A DNA stretch of 64,000 bases from Ursus arctos (GCF_023065955.2 NW_026623078.1:11232199-11296198), one strand, 5' to 3'. Positions 10,531 through 21,429 are shown, counted from the stretch's first letter. The notes: generated from the letters alone by a model not told the origin. Numbers and translations are program-made.

Positions 10531-10924
10531 GACTGGAGGAGATAATGCTAAGCGAAATAAGTCCAGCAGAGAAAGACAATTATCATATGGTTTCACTCAT
10601 TTATGGAACATAAGAAGTAGGAAGATCGGTAGGAGAAGAAAGGGGGGGTAAAGAGAAGGGGGAATGAACCATTTGAGACTATGGACTCTGGAAAACAAAC
10701 TGAGGGCCTCAGAAGGGAGGGGATGGGGGAATGGGATAGGATGCTGATGGGTATTAAGGAGGGCACGTATTGCATGGTGCACTGGGTGTTATACGCATGT
10801 AATGAATCATGGAACTTTACATCTAAAACTGGGAGTGTACTGTATGGTGACTAACATAATATAATAAAAAATATTTAAAAAAAGAAAGAAAAAAAGAAAA
10901 CAAGGCAGGTTCTTCTCGTTAGGG

Positions 10925-11577
10925 CCATAATTATTAAAAAGAAAGCAACATATGATGGATCATCTCAATAAGTGCAACAAAAGAATAGAAAAACTATCAA
11001 CTGTTATTCATGGTAAAAAAAACCTCTGCAAGCTATTAAGAGAAAAAGTGCAAAACCAAACAAACAAATAATTGCTAACATTATACTTACTTGTGAGAGA
11101 CTGTTTTTATTCAAAGAGTGGGAACAAGACAAGAATGTTCTCTTCCTCCATTCTTCTTCAACTTTGTACTTATGGTCCTAGCCACTGTAAAAACACAAGA
11201 AAAAGAAATAAAAGGCATATAATTTGGAAATGCAGAAACGAAACTTTCTCTCACAAATAAAATGATTTTCTATTTAGCATATCCCCCAATATTTACAAAA
11301 TAAGTTCAGGAACTAATCAATGAGGTTAACAAGTCCAGAGGATACAATATCAATATTAAAGTATCAATTGTATCTTTATATGTTACTAATGGACAATTGA
11401 AATTTGATATATAAAATACAGAACTATTGATGGTATTACCAAAAAATGAAATATTTTTGCATTTAGAAAAAAGCTCATGTCATGTAAGCTAAAAGTTACA
11501 AAACACTTTTTAAAAACTCTAAGAAAATCTGAGTAAATAGACATTTCAAGTTTGTAGCAAGGAAGACTTGAATATTT
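10925..11577 (+). mobile_element. Ancient L1 (L1M-type), ORF2 fragment, left part
   Basis: Highly decayed ORF2, recognisable by 'gatggatcatctcaataag', the RT block around 11110-11250 ('gggaacaagacaagaatgtt', 'gaaataaaaggcatataatt') and 'aataagttcaggaactaatc'. It stops at 'agacttgaatattt', and the matching continuation resumes at 20074, so the 8.5 kb between is a later insertion. Confidence 0.75.
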
Positions 11578-14567
11578 CTTTTTAAATTCCAGTTAGTTAA
11601 CATTTATTAATATACAGTGTAATATTAATTTCATATGTACAATTTTGTGGTTCAACACTTCCATACAACACCAAGTACTCATCACAAGTGCATGCCTTAA
11701 TCCCCATTACCCATTTCACCCCCTTCTCCTCTGGTAACCATAGTTTGTTCTGTATAGTTAAGAGTCCTTTTTTTGGTTTATCTCTCTCTCTCTCTTTTCC
11801 TGTTTTCCTTTGTTTTGTTTCTTAAATTCCACATGCGAGTGAAATCATATGGTATTTGTCTTTCTTTGACTTATTTTGCTTAGCATTATACTCTCTAGCT
11901 CCAGTGATGTCAGTGTAAATGGCAAAGTTTCATTCTTTTTTATGGCTGAATATACATCAATATGTATATATATAATGGAATATAAATATACCACTTCTTC
12001 TTTATCCATTCATCTGCAGTGGACACTTGGGCTGTTTCCATAACTTGGCTATTGTTGATAATGCTGCTATAAACGTGGGGGTGCATGTATCCCTTTGAAT
12101 TAGTAATTTTGTATTCAGTGTGTAAATACCTAGTAGTGCACATGCTGGGTCTTAGGGGAATTCTATTTTTCACTTATTGAGGAAATTCCATACTGTTTTC
12201 CAGAGTGGCTACACCAGTTTGCATTTCCACCACCAGTGCAAAATGGTTCCACTTTTTCCACAGTCTCAACACCTGTTCTTGTGTTACTGATTTTAGCCAT
12301 TCTGACAGGTGTGAGGTGAAATCTCATTGTAGTTTTGATTTGTATTTCCCTGATGATGAGTGATCTTTTCCTGTGTCTATTGGCCATCTGTATGCCTTCT
12401 TTGGAAAAATGTCTGTTAGTGTCTTCTGCCCATTTTTTAATCGGGTTATTCATTTTGGGGTGTTGAATTTTATATATTCTTTATATATTTTGTATACTAA
12501 CCCTTTATCAGATGTTATTTGCAAATATCTTCTGCCATTCCATACATTGCCTTTTAGTTTGATTGTTTTCTTCACTGTGAAGAAGCTTTTTATTTTGATG
12601 TAGTCCCAATAGTTTTCTTTTGTTTTTATTTCCCTTGCCTCAGGAGATGTATCTAGAAAGAAGTTTCTATAGCCGATGGCAAAGAGGTTGCTGCCTCTGT
12701 TCTTTCTAGTATTTTAATGATTTCCTATCTCACATTTAACTCTTTCATCCATTTTGAATTTATTTTTGGAAATGGCATAAGAAAGTGGTCTAGTTTCATT
12801 CTTTTGCATGTTGCTGTCCAGTTGTCCCAACACCATTTGTTACTGTCTTTTTTTCCATTGGATATTCTTTCCTGCTTTGTCAAACATTAATTGACCATAG
12901 AGTTCTGGGTTCGTTTCTGGGTTTTCTATTCTGTTCTCTTGATCTATGTTTCTATTTTGGTACCAGTACCATACTGTCTTGATGACTACAGCTTTGTAAT
13001 ATAGCTTGAAGCCTGGAATTGTGATGCCTCCAGTTTTGCTTTCCTTTTTCAAGATTGCTTTGGCTATTCAGGGTCTTTTGTGGTTCCATACAAATTGGTT
13101 CTAGCTCTGAGAAAAATGCTGGTGGTATTTTGATAAGGATTACATTAAATAGGTAGATTGCTTTGGGCAGTAGAGACATTTTAACAATATTTGTTCTTCT
13201 GATCCATGAATGTTTTTCCATTTCTTTGAGTCCTCTTCAATTTCTTTGATCAGTGTTTTATAGTTTTCAAAGTACAGATCTTTCACCTCTTTGGTTGGGT
13301 TTATTCCTAGGTATTTTGTGGTTTTGGTACAGTTGTAAATGGAATCGATTCCTTAACTTCTCTTTCTGAAACTTCATTATTGGCATACAGAAGTGCAACA
13401 ATTTCTGTACATTATTTTTTATGTCCTGTGACTTTATTGGCATGTATCAGTTCTAGCAATTTTTTGGTGAAGTCTTTCGGGCTTTCTATATAGAGTATCA
13501 AGTCATCTGCAAATAATGAAAGTTTTACTTCTTCCCTGTTGATTTGGATGCCTTTAATTTTGTTATTGTTGTTGTTGTTGTCTGATTGCTGTGGTTAGGA
13601 CAACCAGTATTAAGTTACATAACAGTGGTGAGAGTGAACATTCCTGTCTTGTTCCTGACTACGGAAGAAAAGCTCTCAGTTTTTCCCCATTGAGGATGAC
13701 ATTAGCTGTGCATTATTCATATATGGCCTTTATGATATTGAAGTATGTTCCTTCTATCCCTACTTTGTTGAGGGTTTTTATCAAGAATCGATGTTGTACT
13801 TTGTCAAATGATTTTTCTGCATCTATTGAAAGGATCGTTTGTTATCCTTTCCTTTATTAATGTGGTATATCATGTTGATTGATTTGTGAATGCTGAATGA
13901 CCCTCATCTCAGGAATAAATCTTACTTGATCCTGGTAAATGGTTTAATATTCAGTTTGCTAGTATTTTATTGAGAAATTTTGCATCCATATTGGTCTGTA
14001 GTTCTCTTTTTTAATGGAGTCTTTTTCTGGTTTTGGTATCAGGGTAATGCTGGCCTCAAGATGAGTTTGGAAGTTTTCTTGCCTTTTCTATTTTTTGGAA
14101 TAGTTTGAGAGGAGTAAGTATTAATTCCTCCTTAAATGTCTGGTAGAATTTGCCTGTGAAGCCATCTGGCCTGGACTTTTGTTTGTTGGGAGATTTTTTT
14201 TTTAAATTATTGACTCAATTTCTTTTTTAGTTATCATTTTTTTTTCAAGTTTTCTCTTTCTTCCTATTTCAGTTTTGGTAGTTTATATGTTTTTTGGAAT
14301 TTATCCATTTCTTCTAGCTTGTCCAATTTGTTGGCATAGGTTTTCATAATATTCTTTTAAACTTTGTTTGTATTTATGTATTTATTTCCTTTCTTCTGCT
14401 GTCTTTAGGCTTTGTTTATTGTTCCTTTTCTAGTTCCTTTAGGTGTAAGGTTAGGTTGTATATTTGAGACATTTTTGATTTCTTGAGGTAGGCCTGTGTT
14501 GCTGTATATGTCCCTCTTAGCTTTTGCTGCTTCGCAAAAGTTTTGGATGGTTGCATTTTCATTTTCA

Positions 14568-14570
<3 letters not shown>

Positions 14571-14618
<48 letters not shown>
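14571..14618 (+). repeat. (GT)18(AT)6 microsatellite inside L1 ORF2
   Basis: About 18 GT units run directly into about six AT units. It arose within the coding region of the L1 at 11578-20073. Confidence 0.95.
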
Positions 14619-14770
14619 GCACATTTTTTCTTACTTCCTTGATTTCCTGCTTGACCCATTCATGTTGTTCAACCTCCATGTATTCGTGGTCTTCCCAAAA
14701 CTGTTCTTGTGGTTGACTTCAAATTTCATAGTGCTGTGGTCAGAAGAGATGCATGGTATGGTTTCAATAG

Positions 14771-14798
<28 letters not shown>
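14771..14798 (+). repeat. T28 homopolymer inside L1 ORF2
   Basis: Twenty-eight consecutive Ts within L1 ORF2 (A28 in ORF2 sense). No adjacent SINE or target duplication was seen, so slippage expansion of a shorter run is more likely than an insertion tail. Confidence 0.9.
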
Positions 14799-14802
<4 letters not shown>

Positions 14803-15539
14803 AGGCTTGATTTGTGACCTAATATGTTATCTGTTGTGGAGAATGTCCCATATGCACTTGAATAGAATGTGTATTCTGCTGTTTTAGGATAGAATGCTCT
14901 GAACATATCTGTTAAGTCCACCTTGTCCAGTGTGTCATTCAAAGGCATCGTTCCCTTGTTGATTTTCTGTTTAGACGATCTGTCCATTTTTGTAAGTGGA
15001 CTGTTAAAGTACCCTACTATTATTGTATTTTTATCTATTCATTCTATGTTTGTTATTGTTTTGTATATTTGAGTGCTCCCACGTAGGGTGCATTACTATT
15101 TAAAATTATCAGGTCTTCTTGTTGGATTTTCCCCTTTATAATATCATGCTTTTCTTCATCTCTTGTTATAGTTTTTGTTTTAAAGTTTAGTTTGTCTGAT
15201 ATAAGTATTGCTAGCCCAACTTTCTTTTGAAACTCATCTGTGTGATAAATATTTTTCCACCCCCTCACTTTCAATCTGCAGGTGACTTTAGGTAAAAAAT
15301 TAAGTCTCTTATAGGCAGCAAGCATATGGATTTTTTTAATCCATTCTGTTACACTATGTCTTTTGATTTGGAGCATTTAGTCCATTTATATTCATAGTAA
15401 TTACTGATAGATATGTATTTATTGACATCTTATTACTTGCTTTCTGGTTGTTTCTGGAGATTTTCTCTGTTCCTTTCTTATCTCTGTCACTTTTCATCTT
15501 TCATTTCCACTCAGAGAGTCTCCTTTAATATTTCTTGCA

Positions 15540-16395
15540 GAGCTGGTTTAGTGGTCATGAACTCCTTGAGTTTTGTTTGTCTGGAAAACTCTTTATCTCT
15601 CCTTCTATTCTGAATGACAGCCTTGCTGGATAGAGTATTCTTGGTTGCAGATTTTTCCCATTCAACACTTTGAATATATCACGTCACTTTCTTCTGGCTT
15701 GCTAAGTTTCAGCTGAGAAAATTTCAGCTAGCCTTAAGGGTCTTCCCTTGTAAGTTAAGGACTTCTTTTGTCTTGCTGCTTTTAAGATTTTTTTCTTTAT
15801 CATTATATTTTGCAAATTTAATGACAATATGTCTTGGTGTTGGCCGGCTTTTGTTGATTTTGATGGGAGTTCTCTGTGCTTCCTGGATCTCTATGTCTAT
15901 TTCCTTCCCCAGATTAAGGAAGTTTTCTGTTATTATTTCTTGAAATAAATTTTCTTCCCTTTTCCCCCTCTCTTCTTCTTCTGGTACTCCTATAATAAGA
16001 ATGTTATTACATTTGATGGAGTTACTGAGTTCCCTAAGTCTAGTGTTCCATAATATTTCTCTCTTTTGTTCAGCTTCATTATTTTCCATTATTTTGTCTT
16101 CTAGGTCACTAATTCATTCCTCTGCTTCTATCAGCCTGCTATTCACTGCATCAAGTCTGTTTCCTATCCCATTTATTTGATTCTTCATTTCTGATTTAGT
16201 TTTCTTTAACTCTTTAACCTTTATGGTAAGAGTCTTCCTGATGATTTCTGTTCTTTTCTCAAGCTCAGTGGAAATCCTTTTGATTGTTGCTTTCAATTTT
16301 CCATCAGCCATGCTACTTACATCTGTTTCACTTTGATCTCTGGCCATGGCCTTATCTTGCTTTTTCATTTGGGATGAATTCTTCTGCCTTGGCAT
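15540..16395 (-). pseudogene. L1 ORF1 (RNA-binding chaperone), degenerate
   Basis: The ATG at 16395 (minus) starts 'MPRQKNSSQMKKQDK', typical of an L1 ORF1 N-terminus. A Lys/Glu-rich coiled-coil region follows ('RISTELEKRTEIIRKTL'), then the RRM-like domain with 'NILIIGVPEEEE' (15724-16089) and the C-terminal domain start 'RPTPRHIVIKFAKYNDKEK'. A stop and frame change at about 16090-16114 and another near 15724 break the frame. The normal product is a trimeric nucleic-acid chaperone that binds L1 RNA. Confidence 0.9.
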
Positions 16396-17089
16396 TTGGC
16401 GAAGTCTCTGCCTTCTCTGTGTTAGAAAAGCCAGTTATGTTTCCTGCTTCTGAGAGTAATGGCTTTATGAAGAAGAGATCATATGGTGACCAGGGCCTGG
16501 TGCTTCAGGGAGTGTCTCCAGAGTGAGTTACATGCTGTTCTGGCTATTCTATCCTTCAGGGTAGTCATCTGCAGAGGCTCTCCTTGCCTGCAGGGGGCAG
16601 TGTTTGGTCCTTGGCCAGAATGCCACACATTTTAGCTAGGTGTGTTTGGTCTGCTAGTGAAATGAGACCTGATACTACCACTAGAACTGAAATCCTGCAG
16701 AACTCTCTGGTCAGGAGATGTGGTGTAGGAAGGGGTTTCTGCTGGTCTTTTAGGGGAGGAGCCTGTCATGCTGGGACTGAGGCAAGCTTAACTGAGAAGG
16801 GCTGCCCCACCAGGGTGCGTGGGTGTGGGACCCAAAATAAGTAGCTTAGGCAGCCAGTGTGGGCCCTGTGCTTCTTTCCACAGGTGGCTTTGTGTTTATG
16901 CTGATGGGCAGGTGAAGAAAATGGTAACTGCTGGTTCCTTTGTTCTGGGAGAGGCTTCTCTGTGAACACTTCCTCTCAGGAAAGGACTCTGAGAAGAGCG
17001 AGTAATCTCCCTGCTGTGTATACAGGCATTTTTCAGATCACTGTTTCCATACTGTCTGCCTCTGGGTTATTTGCCTGCTTTCTTTTTAT
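16396..17089 (-). promoter_or_regulatory. L1 5' UTR, ORF1-proximal part
   Basis: GC-richer than its surroundings and upstream of ORF1 in L1 sense. L1 5' UTRs of this type carry the internal RNA polymerase II promoter. The segment stops at 'tgcctgctttctttttat', where the L1 at 17090-19572 inserted. The 5' UTR continues at 19573. Confidence 0.8.
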
Positions 17090-17389
17090 TTGTTCGCTTG
17101 TTTTCATTTTTATTTTTTGTTTCAAGTTTTTATCTAAGTTCTAGTTGGTTAACATATAGTGTAATATTCATTTCAGGAGTAGAATTTAGTGATTCATCAC
17201 TTACATATAACACCCAGTGCTCATCAAAACAAGTGCCCTCCTTAATACCCATTTAGTTGATCTCCCACTCACCTCTTCTCCAACAACCCTCAGTTCATTC
17301 TCTATAGTTAAGAGTTTCATATGGTTTGCCTCCCTCTTTTTTCCCCTTCACCATGTTCATTTGTTTTGTTTCTTAAGTTCTACATGTGA

Positions 17390-17509
17390 GTGAAATCATA
17401 AGGTATTTGTCATTCTCTGACTTATTTCACTTAGCACAATACATTCTAGCTCTATCCACATCATTGCAAAGGGCAAGATTTCATTCTTTTTGATGGCCAA
17501 GTAATATTC

Positions 17510-17562
<53 letters not shown>

Positions 17563-18420
17563 TATATACATATATACCATACCATACCACAACTTCTTTA
17601 TCCATTCATTTGGTGATGGACATTTGGGCTCTTTTCATAATTTGGCTATTGTTGATAATGCTGCTATAAACATCAGGGTGCATGTGTATTTTCAAATCAG
17701 TATTTTTGTATCCTTTGGGTAAATAACTAGTAGTGCAATTGAAGAGCTGCAGGGTAGTTCTGTTTTTAATTTTTTGAAGAGCCTCCATACTGTTTCCCAC
17801 ACTGGATGCATCAATTTGCATTCTCATCAACAGTGCAAGAGGGTTCCCCTTTCTCCACATCCTCACCATCATCTGTGGTCCTGTGTTGTTAATTTTAGCC
17901 ATTCTTATAGGTGTGAGATGATATCTCATTATAGTTTTGATTTGTATTTCCCTGATGATGAGTGATGTTGAGCATCTTTTCATTTTTGTGTCAAACATCT
18001 CTATGTTTTCTTTGGAAAAATATCTACTTATGTCTTCTGCCCATTTCTTAACTGGATTATTTGTTTTTTTGGGTGTCAGGTTTGTTAAGTTCCTTATAGA
18101 TTTTGGGTACTGACCCTTTATTAGAGATGTAATTTACAAATATCTTCTCCCATTCCATAGGTTGCTTTTTAGTTTTATTTATTGTTTTCATCACTGTGCA
18201 GAAGCTTTTAATCTTGATGAAGTCCCAATAATTCATTTTTGCTTTTGTTTCTCTTGCCTCCGGAGACATGTCAAGTAAGAATTCGCTATGGCCAAAGTCA
18301 AAGAGGTTGCTTCCTGTGTTCTCCTCTAGGATTTTGATGGTTTCCTGTCTCATATTTAGGTCTTTCATCCATTTTGAATTTATTTTTGTGTATGGTATAA
18401 GAAAGTGGTCTGCAAGAAGG
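17390..18420 (-). pseudogene. L1 ORF2 C-terminal fragment (upright arm)
   Basis: Pieces at 18057-18368 ('[19 protein letters not shown]', '[18 protein letters not shown]'), 17606-17998 and 17396-17605 ('KMEYYLAIKKNEILPFAM'). A (TA)n expansion interrupts the C-terminus just upstream of 'KMEYY'. Several frame changes and stops. Confidence 0.88.
17515..17559 (+). repeat. (TA)n microsatellite in L1 ORF2
   Basis: About 22 TA units inside the ORF2 C-terminus of the L1 at 17090-19572, followed by ATAC/CATAC-rich sequence. Self-complementary and able to form hairpins or cruciforms. Confidence 0.95.
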
Positions 18421-19572
18421 GTTTAATATTTGCAAATCAGTGTTTTACACCATATTAATAATAGGAAATATAAGAACCATATGATTCTTGCCATAGATGC
18501 GGAAAAAGCATTTGACAAATACAGTGTCCATTCTTGATAAAAACCCTCAACAAAGTAGAGATAGAGAGAATATACTTCAACATCATAAAGGCCATGTATG
18601 AAAGACCCACAGCTAATATCATCCTCAATGTGAAAAACTGAGAGCTTTTCCTCTAAGTTCAGGAACAAGATGGGGATGTCCTCTCACTATTGTTATTTAA
18701 CATAGTCCTGGATGTTCTAGCCTCAGCAATCAGACAAGAAAAAGAAATAAAAGGTGTCCAAATCAGCAAGGAAGATGTCAAACTTTCACTACTTGCAGAT
18801 GACATGATACTCTATATAGAAAACCCAAAAGATTTTACCAAAAAGTTGCTAGAACTTATATATGAATTCAGCAGTTGCAGGACACAAAATCAATGTATAG
18901 AAATCGGTTGCATTTCTATACACCTATAATGAAGCAGCAGAAATAAAAATAAAGGAATCAATTCCATTTACAATTACACCAAAACCATAAGATACTTAAG
19001 AGTAAAATTAACCAAAGAGGGAAAAGTTATGTATTCTAAAACATACAGAACACTTATGAAAGAAATTGAAGATGACACAGACACACAAAAAAGGAAAAAC
19101 ATTTCATGATTGTTATTGGAAGAACAAATATTGTTAAAATATCTATACTACCCAAAGCAATCTACACATTTAATGCAATCCCTACGAAGACACTACCATC
19201 ATTTTTCATGGAGCTAGAACAAAAAATCCCAAAATTTGTATGGAACCACTAAAGACCCTGAATAATCAAAGCAATCTTGAAAAAGAAAAGCAAACTGGAG
19301 GCATCACAATTCCAGACTCAAGCTATCTACAATATACTACAAAGCTATAGTCATGAAGGTAATATGGTACTGGCACAAAAACAGAATATAGATCAATGGA
19401 ACAGAATAGAAAACCCAGAAATGAACCCACACCTATATGTCTACTAACCTTTGACAAAGCAGGAAAGAATAGCCAATGGGGGTGAAGAACAACCTCTTCA
19501 ACACATTTTTGTTGTTGAAGTGTTGGGAAAACTGGACAACAGCATTCAAAAGAATGAAACTGGACCACTTTC
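18421..19572 (+). pseudogene. L1 ORF2 reverse-transcriptase fragment (inverted arm)
   Basis: On the plus strand it runs from the RT region through '[19 protein letters not shown]', the catalytic box as '[15 protein letters not shown]' (L instead of F/Y), 'QISKEDVK', on to a segment equivalent to 'NNLFNTFLLLKCWENWT' and 'KRMKLDHFL' at the end. Broken by stops and frame changes (for example after 18929). Confidence 0.88.
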
Positions 19573-20008
19573 TTGCTTGCCTTCTTTATATGAGTGCAGT
19601 GCCTTCAGGGCTCTATCCCAGCCAAGCCCACTGACCTTTAAAACTCATTTTTAAGCCCTCTAGTTGCAAGAACTCACAAAAATCAGCTGTCTCATTTTCC
19701 CAGCCAATGGCTTCAGGGAGGTGTTCTCCTTGTACATTCCCTTACATGTTTTTCTCTCTCTCACCCTTCTCAGTGATCGTGGTTCCCTCTCCTCCACAGT
19801 GCCCACAATCTGTTTCTTCCTTAAACCACATCTTCACTTGTCCTACTTTCTTTGTTGTGGCTTCTACTCTCCCTTTAGTTGTGGAGTTTGCTCTGTCAGT
19901 TTTCAGGTTAGTTTCTGAGGTATTTAGAATGATTTGATAGTTTCTAGTTTTGTTTGAGGGATGAGATGAGCCTAGGGTCATCCTCCTCTGCCAGCATCTT
20001 CTTCTCCT
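19573..20008 (-). promoter_or_regulatory. L1 5' UTR, distal part
   Basis: Continues the 5' UTR that breaks off at 17089. Blocks such as 'ctctatcccagccaagccca' and 'cattttcccagccaatggct' match what I remember of the canine-type L1 5' UTR. It ends at 'atcttcttctcctcc', where that 5' terminus is expected. Would have held the L1 transcription start. Frames on this stretch are incidental. Confidence 0.75.
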
Positions 20009-20073
20009 CCTTGTTTTTCTTTTTCAAGACTGCTTTGGCTATTCAGGGTCTTTTTTAGTTTTATACAAATCCC
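20009..20073 (-). other. Stray L1 ORF2 segment at the 5' end of an L1
   Basis: 'caagactgctttggctattc' and 'agggtctttttt' match the ORF2 region also seen at about 13045-13090, in the same (minus) orientation as the surrounding L1. It sits directly beyond the L1 5' terminus and before the target-site copy at 20074. It has no 3' end or tail of its own. Probably a template switch during reverse transcription (see findings). Confidence 0.6.
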
Positions 20074-21420
20074 AAGTCTTGATATTTAAAATTCAATTCT
20101 CTCCAACACACTCATAGAATCAGTGCAATCCCTATCAAAATCCCAGCAGATTTATTTTATAGAATTGGACAATCATATTTTGAAATTTATATGGAAAGAA
20201 AAGGAATAAGTATTCTTAAAACAATGTTAAAAGAGTGTATTTGGACTTAAACTATCTGATTTGCAACTATAATCATGATAATGTGGTATTGGTTAAAGGG
20301 TAAAAGCTTAGATCAATGGAAAGGAACAGAATCCAGAACTAGATCCATAAATATGTGGTAAGTATATTTTTCACAAAGATGCAAAAGCAATTCAAGAGAG
20401 AAAGGACAGCATTTCAAAGAAATGAAAGTTCACAATTGAATATTACCTAGGAAGGAAGGAAGGAAGGAAGGAAGGAAGGAAGGAAGGAAGGAAATACAAA
20501 TATACCGTATACCTAAACATCACATTTAAACTATAAGCATTCTCAAAGAAAACATACCAAAAAGTCTTTGTATCCTCAGCTAGGCAAAAATTTATTAGGT
20601 ACATTTCTTAGAAAATAATAGTAATAATAAGTTGGATTTCATCAATATCAAGAATGTCTGTTCTTCAAAGTACACTGATAAGAATGGAAAATACACAACA
20701 AAGGGGAAAAGTGTTTTTAAAATGTATAAATAACAGAGTAAATTTATCCATAAAATATAACAATTCTCAAAACTCAATAGTAAAACACACAATTAAAAAT
20801 TGAGCTAATGGTTCACACAAGATTATCACCAAAGAAGATATATATGAATGCCAAATAATCACAAGAAAACTTGCTCAACATGATTAGTCATTAGAGAAAT
20901 TCATTTTAAAACTGCATTGTGTTTTAAAACATACTTATTAAAAAGGTTGAAAAAAACTGACAGTACCAAGTGTGAATATTAGGTGGTGCAGCTACTTTGG
21001 GAAAATATTTTGTCAGTTTCTAATAAATTTAAACCTACATATGCTATACATTTCAGCAATTCCACACTTAGGCATTTATTCAGAAGGAAATGAAGCTTAT
21101 ATTCATAAAAAGAACCCCTACTTATAAGCGTTTATACCAACTATACAAACTGGACAGAACTTAAATATCCTTTAACTTTCAAATGGATAATATATTGAGA
21201 TAAACCATATGGAATACCACTCAGTAATAAAGGTGAACAACTGCTGATAGATGCAATAACATGATTGCATAAGAAACTCCATTTATTTTCCATTTATGTG
21301 ACATCATAGAAAAGGAAAATCTGTAAGGATGGAAGACAAATCTGGTTTCTAGGAAGTGTTTGATTATAGAGGGTCATGAGGGAAATTTTTAGGGTGATAA
21401 AAGTGTTTTATATCCCAGCA
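20074..21420 (+). mobile_element. Ancient L1 (L1M-type), ORF2 and 3' region, right part
   Basis: Resumes the element at 10925-11577 ('agtcttgatatttaaaattc'), then 'cagtgcaatccctatcaaaa', 'gatcaatggaaaggaacaga', 'ccaaagaagatatatatgaa', 'gcaattccacacttaggcat' and 'aaccatatggaataccactc', which are the familiar ORF2 C-terminal order. It ends near 'agggtgataaaagtg'. Heavily mutated. A (GGAA)n repeat has expanded within it. Confidence 0.8.
20449..20494 (+). repeat. (GGAA)n microsatellite
   Basis: About eleven tandem GGAA units inside an ancient L1. Arrays of GGAA are ETS-factor sites in principle, but there is no gene nearby to relate this to. Confidence 0.95.
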
Positions 21421-21429
21421 GCCAAAACT

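Larger units (their letters stand above)
8896..10894 (+). mobile_element. Young L1 with 5' inversion (twin-primed insertion)
   Basis: Two arms of one L1 lie head to head. 8896-9684 reads as ORF2 on the minus strand, and 9685-10894 reads as ORF2 C-terminus, 3' UTR and A tail on the plus strand. The outermost flanks are an identical 18-bp direct repeat 'agaaaacaaggcaggttc' (8878-8895 and 10895-10912), so both arms came from a single insertion event. The arm junction is near 9684/9685 ('ctctgaag|tgagac'). Between the arms roughly 60-70 codons of ORF2 are missing, as often happens in twin priming. Confidence 0.95.
11885..15420 (-). pseudogene. L1 ORF2 (endonuclease/reverse transcriptase), degenerate
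   Basis: ORF2 remnants in order on the minus strand. Endonuclease N-terminal part at 15053-15376 ('VGLAILISDKLNFKTK'), endonuclease end with 'SSDHSTMKFEVNH' at 14631-14987, then RT pieces through 13591, '[19 protein letters not shown]' at about 13150, and C-terminal '[19 protein letters not shown]' at about 12400. Dozens of stops and indels break it. It also contains an expanded (GT)n(AT)n tract, a T28 run and a short TTG repeat. No full-length product is possible. Confidence 0.88.
17090..19572 (-). mobile_element. L1 with 5' inversion inserted in the 5' UTR of another L1
   Basis: 17090 to about 18420 is the 3' part of an L1 in minus orientation (T-rich 3' end, 3' UTR, ORF2 C-terminus). 18421-19572 is the RT part of ORF2 in plus orientation. 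The two arms are adjacent pieces of L1: the minus arm starts at the site encoding 'HFLTPYTK' and the plus arm ends at 'KLDHFL', both at the 'gaccactttctt' sequence. Target copies of about 19 bp with three mismatches lie at 17071-17089 and 19573-19591. Arrangement as expected for twin priming. Confidence 0.88.
11578..20073 (-). mobile_element. Near full-length carnivoran L1, interrupted by another L1
   Basis: In minus orientation: 3' UTR with T-rich end (11578 to about 11880), ORF2 (about 11885-15420), ORF1 (about 15540-16395) and a 5' UTR at 16396-17089 that resumes at 19573-20008 after a second L1. Without that insertion it is about 6 kb, the expected full length. Degenerate target copies are seen at 11563-11577 and 20074-20087. 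A 65-bp stray ORF2 piece (20009-20073) sits between the 5' UTR end and the target copy. Many stops and frameshifts, so inactive. Confidence 0.88.

Noticed and set aside
20449..20494. (GGAA)n array as an ETS-type enhancer
   Set aside because: It lies inside a decayed L1 with no gene or promoter nearby; there is no sequence evidence of function.
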